A stretch of DNA of 64,000 bases from Malus domestica (Eukaryota > Streptophyta > Magnoliopsida > Rosales > Rosaceae): contig NC_091665.1 in the NCBI RefSeq assembly GCF_042453785.1, positions 30,095,001 to 30,159,000 on the forward strand. Direction: 5' to 3'. The position numbers and the translations under genes were made by a program. This document shows, in pieces, positions 1 to 11,725 of this stretch. The notes under the pieces are model-generated. The model worked only from the letters and a program-made list of their open reading frames with translations, did no database searches and was not told the DNA's origin. The first letter of the stretch is position 1, and each line of letters starts with the position of its first letter.

Positions 1-394
1 ATTTGTAATGTGTATGCTTTCTTATAATAGCATTTCCTTCAGTACTTAGTCCTCAACTTTGAAAGAGTGAGGCTTGGCCCCATAGTCATAATAGTCGACA
101 ATACGTTCACCCCTGGTTGTCTTGATACGAACTTTTATCCCTCTTGTTGTAATGGGCTTGCTGAGAGTAAAAATCCTTCCTCTTACCAAGAGACAAATAC
201 GTTTGGTGACTTAACGAGTAGCTAAATGAGGCAGGAGATGATGCAATGGGTGTCTGAATGGCCAATATCTTCTCACTTGGTAGAGCTTGACTTCAACTTC
301 CCATTTGTTGATAGGGGTTAACCATCCCTTGGTATGTCATTGCTTCGGCGGAGGCGTGGTTGTAAGCCTGTGCCATTACCTTAGAGTAAGTCTT

Positions 395-1797
395 CTAAGT
401 GTTGGCATTGATCATGTACTTGAAGAAACAATCACGTAGGCCTGCGGTGAAGGCCTTGAGGGCGGTCTTGTCATTTGCCTCAGCGTAGCGAGAATACTCA
501 TGGCTGAAGGCACCGGCATACTCTCGTAGTGACTCGTCTGACTTCTGGCGAATAGTGTACAAGTCATCTGTAGAATGTAAGTTATCGGTCTGGAAGATAT
601 GTTGAGAGACAAACAGTTTCCTCAATTCCTCAAATGAGTCTACTATCTCAGGTGGAAGACGACAATACTAGTTTAGAGCTCCGACAGAGAGGGTGGAAGG
701 GAAGAGAAGACATCGCTCTTTGTCGGTGTGCATCCGATATGCCATGGTGGACTTAAAGAGGTTAAGGTGTTCAATTGGGTCATCCATTCCAATATAGAGT
801 TGTAAACCAAGCTTTTGTTTTGTCTTCACTTTAAGGGGTGTGTCGAGGATCCTTTTTGTGAGAGGGCCAGGCCTGGGTTAGTTCCAGTCAGGTATCTCGG
901 CCTGACGCTCGACCTTCAACTTGTTTACTTCCTCAAAGAGCTGTAGGACAAGGGGGTCCTGAGTGGAGTCATGTATCACTGGAATTTTCTTTCGTAAGTT
1001 TCCATCGCCTCTTGGAAGTATGAAAGTTTGAGCAAGGGCATGTGGTTTTTTCTTGGACTCACCGTACTGACTTCTAGGGCGAGTCTGTCGGAATACCTCA
1101 GAGTCCCCCGTACCTTCGTGTTTCTCTGAGACCTGTTGTTCCTTCCCTAGATTGGCAGCTGGCCTGGGTCGTGGGAGAGGACCGAGTTTTTCAGAAACCT
1201 TTGGGTCATTGATCTTCAAGCATATGTGGAGGGGATTCTCTCAACGTTGCTTTAGGAAGTTTCGACAGTCACGATAAATGGCTTTCAATCATTCCAACCC
1301 TTCTGCAATGATGTGTTTTCCTCCACTTCTTCTATTTCGGGTCGAAGCATCTGGGTTGAGAGAAGTCTCATGTTGATCAATGTTTTGATGATTAGCTCAC
1401 TCTTCATCAAGGATACCCTTGTCGAATAGAGGTGACCCTCCGTGTTGGGGGGCATCCAGATGATGGTTGATGTCCACAGGGGCAACGAGCTCGTGTGTTT
1501 GAGTACGCCTAGTTTTGTGGAGAGTTTCAAAGAGCTTCTCATACTGCTTCTGGAGGACCTCATTCTTCATTGCTATCTTGTTGTTCTGAGCTTCTAGCTC
1601 ATCGACTTTAGCTTGAAGAGCAACCCTTTTTCCTTCATTCTTTCGTTGTTTCGCACTAGGTGCAAAAGGGGTGTCATTCTGTGTGCTGTGGCTTCCTTCG
1701 CTCTCAATGTTAGAGAATGATGCCTGGTCAAAAGAGAGTGTACGAATGGTGGAAACCAGCTTGGCAAAGCTGAAGAGAGTGGGAATAAGTGTCGTTC
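395..1797 (-). pseudogene. Decayed gag of the gypsy element
   Basis: Gag forms the particle that packages the element's RNA. Three open segments on the minus strand carry it. 1825-1397 has a charged, coiled-coil-like stretch (VDELEAQNNKIAMKNEVLQK). 1219-878 is a basic, proline-rich linker. 625-395 holds the typical plant retrotransposon gag core, with SLREYAGAFSHEYSR and later ALKAFTAGLRD. The segments lie in different frames with stops between them, so no full gag can be made. The methionine at 1825 lies inside the LTR end, so it is not a natural start. Downstream sequence to position 1 still reads as gag-like on the minus strand but is not open. Confidence 0.7.
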
Positions 1798-1813
1798 CCA
1801 CAGACGGCGCCAA
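1794..1813 (-). other. Putative primer binding site
   Basis: One base inside the LTR, the minus strand reads TGGCGCCGTCTGTGGGAA. The first nine bases fit the 3' end of tRNA-Asp, the primer used by several plant gypsy lineages; the rest fits less well. Position and TGG start are as expected for a PBS. Confidence 0.55.
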
Positions 1814-1814
1814 A

Positions 1815-2295
1815 TGTTGATGCACAAAATCAGTGAGGACTTTGGTACAACAGAAAGTGTTAAGTTTGTGACCTTCGCTAGATTGCTCCGGTCACTAATA
1901 TGGATAAGTATGTAAATGGATAAAGATAGGGAAGCAAACACAAGATGTACGTGGTTCACCCAGATTGGCTACGTCCACGAAGTAGAGGAGTTCTCATTAA
2001 TTGTAAAGGGTTTACACAAGTACATAGGTTCAAGCTCTCCTTTTGTGAGTACTAGTGAATGATTTAGTACAAATGACATTAGGAAATATTGTGAGAGAAT
2101 GATCTCTATTTATAGAAGAGAGTTTCTAGTTTCATTCTGACATTGACACGTGTCGTGTTGTGATTTGCTTCTGATGTCAACACGTGTCGCGCTGTGATTG
2201 GCCTTCTGGTTAGAGGGAAACTCTTCTGGGTCCTTGACAGAATAACGTTGACCGGTGCTCAGTAGTTTCGGGATTGGTCAAGTATGGTACAAACA
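1815..2295 (-). repeat. 5' LTR of the gypsy element (481 bp)
   Basis: Read on the minus strand it starts TGTTTGTACCAT and ends TGCATCAACA, the TG...CA form of an LTR. The limits are fixed by alignment with the solo LTR at 12449-12960, which has the same ends and its own target-site duplication. It carries the family's marker segments, such as CACGTACATCTTGTGTTTGC (minus strand near 1960). Confidence 0.88.
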
Positions 2296-2304
2296 AATTG
2301 TATA

Positions 2305-2600
2305 GATTGAAGAAAAAAAACTGATGTTTTACAGCAACACAGCACAACAGTTGCACATATTGAAGAAAAAAAACTGATGTTGTACGACAGCACAGTAGCT
2401 GCACAGATTGAAGAAAAAAATTGATTTTTTTTAAGGCAGCACATATTGAAGAAAAAAAAGAGCAGCATATCAGCTGCATAACAGCTGCACATATTGAACA
2501 CAAAGGTTACAAACACAACCGAGCAATAAAAAATTACAGATTGAGCACATATTGCATAATAGCAGCTACACAGATTGAACACAGAGATCACCTAACTTAT
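2305..2600. repeat. Degenerate short tandem repeat (ATTGAAGAAAAAAA units)
   Basis: About six to eight imperfect units with the theme GCACA-(G/T)-ATTGAAGAAAAAAA, spaced roughly 35-50 bases apart and decaying to ATTGAACACAAAG and ATTGAACACAGAG at the right. It directly abuts the gypsy LTR. Both strands give low-complexity open frames that are by-products of the repeat, not genes. Confidence 0.6.
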
Positions 2601-2996
2601 TCCTATATCCTTGAACGCATTAAATAGAACAGTAAGTATAGAATCATTTATGTGTATTTGATTTGCTAAACTAAGCGGTAGATGTTATTACTTATCAAAC
2701 TCGAAGTTTTAGATTAAACAACTAGTTAGCTTAGATGGAACAATGGATATCCGTAAACCAATAATTGATTTGAAAATAGTCATACTATACTAAACATTTG
2801 AAATCTTAATTCATATTCAATCAATTAACACAATGAAAACCAATGAACAATTTGATCCATCTCAAATCTTACCAAAAATATATGAATACTACAGAACTAC
2901 AGAAACAAGCCAACCCAGTGGCATTGAATTACAATACTAACATATATTCCAAACAGATGTGACAATTTCTGAAATTCTAATGCAAATTGTTTGCAG
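2601..2996. other. AT-rich stretch, no gene seen
   Basis: No open frame, repeat or motif of note until a consensus 3' splice site (TTTGCAG) at 2990-2996 that fronts the NHL exon remnant. Confidence 0.5.
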
Positions 2997-3118
2997 GTGG
3001 GAAATCAAATGTTGCAGGCTACAAGGATGGGCCTAGTGAAAATGCAATGTTCTCAAATAATTTTGATATTGTATATGTTCAACCTACTTGTTCATTGCTA
3101 GTTGTTGATAGAGGAAAA
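2997..3118 (+). pseudogene. Orphan exon of an NHL-repeat protein
   Basis: After a good acceptor (TTTGCAG) the + strand translates to GGKSNVAGYKDGPSENAMFS, then NNFDIVYVQP, then LLVVDRG. This is the start of an NHL beta-propeller domain as found in plant NHL-domain membrane proteins. The exon is open, but no neighbouring exons are seen on either side. After DRG the frame runs into unrelated sequence where the family continues with N-A-A-L-R-Q. It is an isolated gene fragment, perhaps carried here by a transposon. Family identity is from recall of conserved residues. Confidence 0.65.
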
Positions 3119-3236
3119 TCGGAATCTGTGAAGGCTGATGACCCATAAGCTGGTCCCATAACTAACTGATCAATCGGGACATATAAAACCACGGAAGTAG
3201 CAACCATTTCACATTTGACATTTATGAGTGAGTTAA

Positions 3237-5796
3237 TGTGACAACTCGTCCCTAATTCTACGATTTTATAAATTTTTAAAAGTGTTAATTGACCAAAACT
3301 CCCTTACACTCCCTTAGAGGCGAAGATGTTGACTTTCGTTGACCGTCCTTTCGGGACGTGTACGAGCTATTATGTTACTGTAACCTCAAAGTACTTGACG
3401 ATACGAACGCATAGGCGTAAATAGAATCGAATTTGGAGTTACGATAAAGGTTTTACAAAACCATGAAACTTGAAAGTGTTTTATGAAATTTGAATTTTGG
3501 GTGTTTTATTATTTTAATATTTTTTAAGTGGATATTTTTAGTATTTTAATAATTTTCTTGTCATTGGACCCACACTCACACCAAAGCCACCTCTCATTCT
3601 CTTCCATGTGGTATCTCCCAGCTCCTTATCACTCTAACTCTTACGTTTTCTCCCTTCCTCCTCACTCTTCCCTCACCATTCCCGAGTCTCCCTCCGTAAT
3701 GTCGACGACAACACTGCCACCACACATCATCGTTTTCGATGAACACCTTCTTCACGAACTCTTTCCCGATGAACGATGACGAAGTCATGCACCCCAAAGC
3801 CCTAGGCATGGCCACACACTCTCTCTCCATTTTTCCTCTCTCGGCACAGTGGCACCGCCACTGTTCAAGAATTCCTTCGATGATTTCTCGCTATTTTCGA
3901 CAAGGGTAAGCTTCGAAAACTCTTTAAACCTTCTTGAATTATGTTTTAGAGTACGATTATGGTAATTTTGAGATGTTTTGGTGACGTTTTGACACAGCAA
4001 TCAGCGCGGGGGAAGGTCCCCAATTTTCTGGTGAGGAAACCGCCCAATCCTGATCTCGTCTCAACCTCTCTTTGGTATATTTCTATTCCTTAGCTCCTGA
4101 GCTTTACTTTGGCTTTTGAATTTTTGAATTTGATTTAGAATTGAAACTGTTATAGCCTTCTAAAGTTTTCAGGCCATCCTCATTGCGATTTCGGTTTCCT
4201 CTTTCGCAGAAAATTGACCGACCCGTGAACCCATAGGTCAACTCGACCCGATGCAAAAAAAAAGGGCCCAAACTTGCCTCAAATCTTTGGCCCAAGCCCG
4301 GCCCAAACCTTTGGGCCATTATTCTAGCCAGCCCAGTTATGAAATGGGCTCAAAATATTCTTTGTGTTGACTTTTTTGGAATTTTCTTGGAAACCCTCAT
4401 AGATTAATTTCGACGTCCTGAGTCCATTTTTGACATCCATTTAGTGAAATTCTAAAATTTTAACGTAGTTGACCACCATGGCGTCTCGGTTAACTTTTTA
4501 GGGTTGACTGTTGACTGTTTACAAAATTTGCCGGTGACCTTCCTTAGCGTATTTCGATGCCTTGATTCCAAATCTACACTCTGTTTTCACAAATTTAATT
4601 GTCCTAGTGGAGTTTTATTAATGGGTTCCAATATTATGCTTAGGTGTGATTACTATTAGAGACTTCGACTCCCTAGCTTGAACGGATGTGACATCGCAAG
4701 TAACTGTGAGTGGGTCTTTTCTTTTATATAGTGTGTGTGTATATATATATATATTGTTAGTTTCCATTTATACATTTCATAAAGAGTTTTCTACAATATG
4801 CCTAGATTAGCGTGACGTCTATAAGATTTAGCGCATTGATAGAAATTATGAAGTTATGCTATGTCCTACGGGATGCACATGTATGCGTATTATTATTATT
4901 GATGTCTTAATTACATTTATGACTATGAATAGTATCATGTTGACTAGAATTATTGAATCACTTTGGCATGACTATATTTATGTTATCTGCTTTGCTGCAT
5001 CGGTGTTAGTACTCACCCGGGCCAGCGCCAGTCTTTCACGTGTATGTGCACATTACACTGTATGCTTACTTTGGATCCATTGTAGGTGCCAGTCCTGTCC
5101 TAGATTGCTATAGGCAATTAGGACTCGTATGTGCTGTGCGTAGTGCTAGTCTTCACGTGATTGTAGTACTAGAGCGTATATCATTATTACACCCAGTCCT
5201 GTTCATGTCAGAATATCTCTACATGAACTCGTGTGTCAACATATGTCGATGAGCACTTGATATGATATGTTTGCTTATGCGAGATTATGTAATTAAGGAT
5301 GTCATGTGTTTACTTACAAAATATTGTGCCGTATTGAATTCTTTAGGTATTGCAGGCTACAGTGAGTATTTTCTTACTATATGTAGTATGTATATTATGG
5401 AAACTATACTTGTTTTACGGCGAGGGGTTATAATGTTTTTCAAAATGGTTTTTATAAAACTTTATTTTTAGGCCCACTCACCCTTGTTTTTCGCCCCTCT
5501 AGGTTTTAGTGGCTGAGCTTTAGTGTCAAAGAGGATTTGTGGCAAACTGATGTTGTGAGAATACCACTGACGGTATAATTCTCATCTGACTTTACTGTAC
5601 TTTACTTACGTTCTGACATCACGTGTGAAATGGGTTCATTCCCGCTCACAAGCGCACTCTTATATTTAGGCATTTTAAGTTTAAATTTATTCATTTTTTC
5701 CATACCACTACACTTTATGGCTTCGTCACCCTCTGGGTGTTGGCTAACATAGCTCGATTCGGAGTCCAGGTGGACATTCCAGGTCGGGATGTGTCA
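3237..5796 (+). mobile_element. Long solo LTR (2560 bp) with 5-bp target duplication
   Basis: Starts TGTGACAACTCGTCCC and ends GGTCGGGATGTGTCA, flanked on both sides by GTTAA (3232-3236 and 5797-5801). No gag/pol coding is found inside and I see no internal LTR pair, so a solo LTR left by LTR-LTR recombination is the simplest reading; a large non-coding retrotransposon derivative is the alternative. Its last ~350 bp recur, diverged, at about 11726-12077, also ending TGTGTCA, which supports the right end independently. Orientation is arbitrary. Confidence 0.8.
4728..4757. repeat. (GT)n-(AT)n microsatellite
   Basis: A short GT run passes into an AT run inside the long solo LTR. No other signal. 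Confidence 0.85.
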
Positions 5797-5801
5797 GTTA
5801 A

Positions 5802-6355
5802 TCTTAGAATCATTCACCAATTTGTTGTTTTGTCCTAAAATTCTAGAATTACATGCACAAATATGCCTTGGTTTTGAGGATAAAAGAAAATAAGAGAAAT
5901 GAACCAGAAAAGAAATTTAAAGGATGCAAAATCAAATGAAAAGAATGAGAAAATGCCTTGCTTGAAGAATGAAATCCAGGTAACAATTAGCTCAAGAACT
6001 ACAGTTTAATTTAAATCGAAAACCCACATTAGAATTACTTACATCCCAATAGATCAAACTACAAACACACAACAAATTATGCAAAATATGGGAAGGACTA
6101 GGTTTAAGCATCAATTAACATTAGAGGTTAAAGAATTCACCTGAACTGGTGGCGGCGATGGAGTGTTGGTGGTCGCAACGACGGTGATGTCGTCTAGGAG
6201 GAGAGAAAGAGAATCAAGAAGATGGGTGGTGCTGGTGCCTGGGTTATCTAAGTCTGGGATGTCGTCGAGGACTCAAGGAGGACAATCAAGGTTATTGGGC
6301 CATCGTGGTGGTTGCCAGGGCCTAGACTTGCGATGGCGGTGGTGTTGGGGTCAAG
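5802..6355. other. No gene seen
   Basis: Purine-rich, then a GC-richer stretch after 6140 with GGCGGTGG-like triplets. A 69-codon + strand frame at 6163-6372 has no recognisable similarity and runs into the transposon end. Confidence 0.45.
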
Positions 6356-7608
6356 GTTCTAAAAAACGCTAGGCGCTAGTCGGGCGGCGAGCTAGCGCCT
6401 AGCGCCTAGGCGGCTAGGCGAGATCTAGGCGGCCTAGGTGGATTTAGGTTAATTTCTTGTATATCTTGTAAATAAATGCATGTTGACATATAAAAAAATT
6501 ATACTTGTATGAAATTCATGGATAAGATAATAAAAGAATGATAAAATACAAAAAGAATATCCAACAAGTCTAAAATTTAAAAAAACATTAAGCATATATG
6601 CCATATAACTTAAGATATTTTGAATGATTATATCTAATTTTTTTTTAAAAATAAAAGTAAAAATCTGACATAGTGGGTTGGGCGGTTCATAATAAAACTA
6701 CTAAGAAGCCGTACTAGTCATCCCTTAACGAAACCACGCCCATTGATATCGTCCGCGAAATCCTCTCTTTTATTTATGATTTTATTGGTGTCCCACTTTG
6801 AACTTTGGAGCCAAAACCGGTCATAGCATGAATATTTTATTTATAATTTTATCTGAATTGGTGACACTTTGAGCTTTGGAGCACAAAAACCGGTCAGATC
6901 CTTCCCTATTTCATATCAACCGGTCCCATCTCTCTCTCACTTCTCTCACAGCTTCTCTCTCTCTCTGACACACACACCCAAGTTCCCATGCACTATCCAC
7001 TCCCTCACGTCACTCACACATCACCATCATTTTTGTTTCTGAAAACCGGTTCTCTCTTCTCTCTCTCTCTCTTTCTCCCTCTTTTTGTTCGAACTCTCTG
7101 CCTTCTTTCTAAACCACCATAGCCAAAGAGAGCTCCAGGCACCATCACCACAAATTCCAATTAAATCGAGACCCCAAACCACCAAATACAAGACCTGCGC
7201 AACTTGGGGATCCCTATGGTACCTTTGCATGTTAAATTCTGTGATGGAAAGTAGAAGAGTTGCTCTAATGGAATCGAACTACAACCTTTGAAAATTGAGC
7301 TTCTGGCGTGGAGCTCCGGCGAGGGACCCGTCGAACTTGGCCCATGAGCTCGAGTTAGTCCCGTTAGAAACTCAGGTAGCTTAACCCATGCTCTGCATGT
7401 TAATTTCAAGTTTAAATTCGAGTTTGTGATTTTGGGTTTCTGTTTGGAATTTCTTCCCAGGAAACCGTTTCACTCCGCCTAGACAGCCGCCTAAGAACGC
7501 CTAGGCGAGCGCCTAACAGCTCCCCGATTTTTCTTAACTATTCTTTCCTAATCGCCTCGGCACACCTCCGCCTAGCGCCTAGGCACCGCCTAGGCCGATT
7601 TTTAGAAC
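6356..7608. mobile_element. Non-autonomous TIR element with GCCTAGGC-rich ends
   Basis: The left end reads GTTCTAAAAAACGCTAGGCG. The right end, reversed, reads GTTCTAAAAATCGGCCTAGG. Both ends then carry arrays of the palindrome-rich core GCCTAGGC/GCGCCTAG (6366-6440 and 7470-7600). The inside (6450-7460) is unlike the ends. It includes CT-rich, promoter/UTR-like sequence at 6920-7090 and a GC-rich stretch near 7300-7350, but no transposase. I could not find a convincing target-site duplication, so the superfamily is unassigned. The inner part may be captured host sequence. Confidence 0.65.
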
Positions 7609-8644
7609 ACTGGTTAGGGTGGTGGAGGAGATGAATGATGGAGAATGACGAAGTGTGGGTGGAACCGTGGAGGGGAGGGGATAATGCATGCGAGAAAGAA
7701 TCGATTGAGGACTCGAGTGACATAGTTTGTAATAAGAGAGAAGACCTATGGTAAAACTAACGGGCAAGATTGGATGGTATGTTACTCTTCAATCTCGGGC
7801 AAGATTGGATGGTATGTTACTCTTCAATCTCATCCGTCCATTGCAATTACAAACAGGCCGGTCCGGGGCCCTGTTTTTCTATACATCTGGAACCGGCCCA
7901 CCCCTAAAATGTTATCGCCCCACCCCACCTTGTTTCTCTTATTAAAAAATTAGAATCGACTCGTACCCGCCTCGAACCTTGATTATTTGCCCTGACCCGT
8001 GGTTTCTATACTCGTTTGCCCACCCCTATGTCCAAGCCTTGCATTTTCTTTCATTTTTCAATTTTTATTTATTTATTTAAATATTATTTAAAGATATATT
8101 AGAGTTATTTAAAACAAAATATATTAGAGTTATTTTGGGAATAATGGTGGGTGAGAAAATAACATTTTAGTTTTTTAACTTTTTATAGTGGGTGAGATTA
8201 TCATGTGGGTGGGAAAATAAGATATTGGAGTTGATCTCGTAACACTCATTTAATATTTGGCCAGGTCGGTTGGAGACAGCCTATGATATTCGATGAAGGA
8301 GAAAGAGCTTGAGTGAGTTATGGAGAATATGAAGATTACGATATTTTCTACGTGAAGCTTCCCATCCCATGTTGATATTTTATTTATAGGTATTAAGATT
8401 AAGGTTGAAAAAAAAATTAATTATGGTTTTTTGTCTTAAAAAAATTAATTATGTGAGTAAGTAAGATTAAGGATGAAAAAAGGAATCTGACTAGAAATGA
8501 GATTCTCATAAAACGCCATACACAAAGCAAGATATATGCTTAAGGTTTCCAAAAGAAATGCTCAAAATTTTAAAGTTATCCACTCTCTTCGTGTCCAATT
8601 CTTATTGTATACGAAAATTACCAAAGTCAGCATGTCCACACACT
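7609..8644. other. Intergenic; contains a 35-bp tandem duplication
   Basis: No gene seen. The stretch at 7609-7740 looks like the continuation of the GC-rich sequence left of the TIR element. The rest is AT-rich, with repeated AAAAAATTAATTATG-like words near 8410-8450. Confidence 0.5.
7761..7830. repeat. Perfect 35-bp tandem duplication
   Basis: The 35-base unit starting CGGGCAAGATTGG at 7761 is repeated exactly at 7796. The two copies are identical, so the event is recent. Confidence 0.95.
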
Positions 8645-8927
8645 CAATGGCGAAGCTATAGAGGGACAAGGATGGGTGTCCGCTCTTCCCCTCGCCAGAA
8701 ATTAAGCTTAAGAGTGGTGGTTCCGCCCCTCTGATCCAGTTAGAAGTTATCGCTGCTTGGCCTACTATATGGTTTCTGGGTTCTTGCTGCTGCTGTGCAG
8801 CAATATTTTATTTTTATTTTTATTATGAAAAATCCTTAACCAAATGATGCATTTTATTTAGTTGATTAAAAAAATAATTCAAGTGGGGACCACTAGTCCC
8901 CCGTTACCTTTGCCTTCACACCATTAA

Positions 8928-9926
8928 GTACCAGTTTAGTACTGCTTAACTTTTAAAAAAAACAGGTATGAAAAGGGTTTAGGTGAATTTCAAAATTAGT
9001 TTTTTTTCATAGTTTTGGGTGAAAAAAACCTAAAAAGGCAAAGCAGCAAAACCTAGCTTTGGAAAACCAGTTTTTTTTTTTTTTTAATTTTTTTTATCAC
9101 AATACACGGGTGAACAGTGCCATTAAATGAATTTTTCAAAATGGCAACCTTACCCTCTCTTTCTCCTGCATCCCAGTTCTGGACTCCACCCCCTTTTCTC
9201 TAGTCGCTCTCTGGCGTCGTACTACCTAGATTCACCACCCCATCCCCTCCATCTCTTCTTACTCCCCATATTCGCCACCCCATCTCTCACCCAATCCCCA
9301 CCAAATACACCCATCGCCACCTCGCAGACCATGATCCCAACCCACTTCCTGCTAGATGATAACCCAGATCCCACCCACCCACCCATCCACCACCGAACCT
9401 TCCAAAACATGTAATGCCATGGAAATTGAAATGCAGGAAATAGTAATGGGAGTGAGGACGAAGGTTACAGATCACCGGAACTGAAAGAGAAATGCAAAGG
9501 GATGAAGGTGGGTGAGGACTTTGAAATTTCAGGAGGGATCATTGATGAAAAATGGAAGAAAAGCTAGAAACATTTTGGCAGAATGAAATATAAAGAAAGA
9601 AGAATTAAAAAGCTAGAAACAAAGGGAAACAAAGAAGAAAGGAAAAAGGAAACAATCATGAACTTTTTGGCAGAAAGAGAAAGAAATAAAGAAAAAGAAA
9701 GGAAGAAAAGCCCATAAGTTTTTTTTTTCTGGTCATTTTACACAATCACAGTTGTTTTACATAAATATTTACCAAACACTAGAACACTACTTTTTTTTTT
9801 TATTTATTAAAAGCACTTTTACAATTATCGTTACCAAACACTTTATTGCTTTATTTCACAGCTGCTTATTCTTAAAGCATAACAGAAACAGTTTTTTTTC
9901 AAAGCACAACAATACCAAACTAACCC
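8928..9926. mobile_element. PIF/Harbinger-like non-autonomous element, copy a (999 bp)
   Basis: Flanked by TAA on both sides (8925-8927 and 9927-9929), the 3-bp target typical of PIF/Harbinger. The left end reads GTACCAGTTTAGTACTG and the right end reversed GGGTTAGTTTGGTATTG. The same right-end sequence is found in copies b (36527-36747) and c (58565-58941). This copy is the longest and holds unrelated C-rich sequence at 9130-9420 and purine-rich sequence at 9480-9700. The open frame at 9127-9414 is compositional and not recognised. Confidence 0.75.
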
Positions 9927-10319
9927 TAAGTTTTTCATTCCTTTTTGAAAATCAATAAAAAAGCATAGATTTTCATGTTTTTTTTTTCTTAATTTCTAAA
10001 TTTATATCATCATTAACCCTAATTGATCAATTAATACGAAATTTTGTTTAATTAATATAGAATTATAGAGTAATACATTAATATAGTTATTGATTATTGA
10101 TTATTGATTATAGTTATGAATCCTATGAATGATTATTGATAAATGAAATTATTTTAAAGGTAAAAATTAAATTCTTGATTATTGATTAAGTAATTATTGA
10201 TATTGATTAATGGAATTGAATTTTGGATTATTGAATAATTTATATGATTATTGGCATTGATAAATTGAATTGTTAGTTTAATTAGTTAGTAGTCATATAA
10301 TATATTTTACTATAGGATT

Positions 10320-10695
10320 AAGAGTCTAAGACCGGGAGGAATTAGTGATCTTGCAAAAGAGTTGGTGAAGATCAGGACGTGTGCAAGCTATATGATAGCG
10401 TATAAGCTTCTTACATTGGTTTTGGTGTTACTAGTTGCAACCGCTTTGGTGGAGAGAGTTTTTTCTGTTATGAATATTGTGAAAACACCATTGCGTACAA
10501 ATGAAAGATCAATGGTTGAGTGGTAACGTGCTTGTTTACATTGAGAAAGATGTATTTGCTTTTAGTGATAACGAGTCTATTATGCAACATTTTCTTGACA
10601 TGAAATCTCGTCGGCAACAATTGAAATTTGTTTGTACTGATAAATTATGGAAAACACTACTATATAAAAATATTAGCTTGTTGCCATTTTTTTGA
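10320..10695 (+). pseudogene. hAT transposase C-terminus (dimerisation region), copy 1
   Basis: The + strand gives IKSLRPGGISDLAKELVKIR, then TLVLVLLVATALVERVFS, then MNIVKTPLRTNERS with a frame change into QWLSGNVLVYIEKDVFAF. This is the hAT C-terminal dimerisation domain of the zinc-finger MYM/TTF-type transposases common in plants. At least one frameshift lies near 10510 and the upstream catalytic part is missing, so it is dead. It is duplicated at 12330-13222. Confidence 0.75.
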
Positions 10696-10750
10696 ACCTT
10701 GCACTCTTTTAAATTCGCCCATCCCCTGACAGTTCCTAGCTTCGCCACTA

Positions 10751-11409
10751 CGCACACCTATTTGTACATTTCACACACCCTTCTCAATTTTCGAGCGTCG
10801 AATCGAATGAATTGAAGAAGATTAATAAACAAAAACTAACAATAGTGCATGAAAAGTAAAAATGAGTGTATGAATAACACTATTCTTTCCATAAAAGATC
10901 TTAGAATTTATTATGTATTTGTAAGAGAACTGCAAATTAAGTGATTAACAACGATCACCTCCCCACACAAGTCATCACGTGTTCAATTTTGCTTCTCACT
11001 ATTGCTAGTATTAAACAAATTTTATCACTCATCAGTAGGATAATACTAAAAAGATTATCTATATAAATTATATTTTATAAATCATCTGACGTGATTGTTG
11101 ATGATTGAATTATTATTTTAAGCTGGTCTCGCTAACATTATTCATGATATTTACTACTAGTCCAGATCTATGGTTGCCATTTGAGCAATAAAAAATATCT
11201 GTGGTTGCCAAGTGGTATTTCTCCGCTGGTTTTTGAGTTCAACAGTCACTTGTCCCGTGGACGCATTACACGTACACTTAAAGCCAAAACAAAGCTTACA
11301 ACTTTACTTCGTATATACAGTGGAAGTGGATAATCCCATTCATAAACCATCCTCTGAGTTCTAACAAATCAACTGAAATCTCACTTCTTTAACCCCAAAT
11401 CTTTACAAC
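10751..11409. other. Spacer and likely ADH promoter region, copy 1
   Basis: No gene. The last 220 bases match the upstream region of the intact ADH gene at 20246-20467, including a TATA-like TATATAC near 11312. Confidence 0.55.

Positions 11410-11725
<316 letters not shown>

Larger units (their letters stand above)
1..2295 (-). mobile_element. 5' part of a Ty3/gypsy-type LTR retrotransposon
   Basis: A minus-strand element that runs off the left edge of the window. In its own direction it has a 5' LTR (2295 to 1815), a primer-binding-site-like sequence right after it, then a gag region down to position 1. The gag is split over at least three frames, so the copy is decayed. No protease, RT or integrase is in the window, so the gypsy assignment rests on the gag type and on the PBS, which starts TGGCGCC. 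The same LTR family recurs as a solo LTR at 12449-12960 and as a scrap at 25328-25553. Confidence 0.75.
8645..10750 (+). mobile_element. hAT-type DNA transposon, decayed
   Basis: The left end reads CAATGGCGAAGCTA and the right end, reversed, TAGTGGCGAAGCTA, a typical plant hAT terminus (CAGTGGCGAAGCTA-like). Inside, near the right end, lies the last part of a hAT transposase. Flanks show only an imperfect 8-bp duplication (CACACACT versus CGCACACC), so the insertion is old. Most of the transposase gene is gone and a Harbinger-like element (8928-9926) sits inside. The right part was later copied to 12078-13714. Confidence 0.7.
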
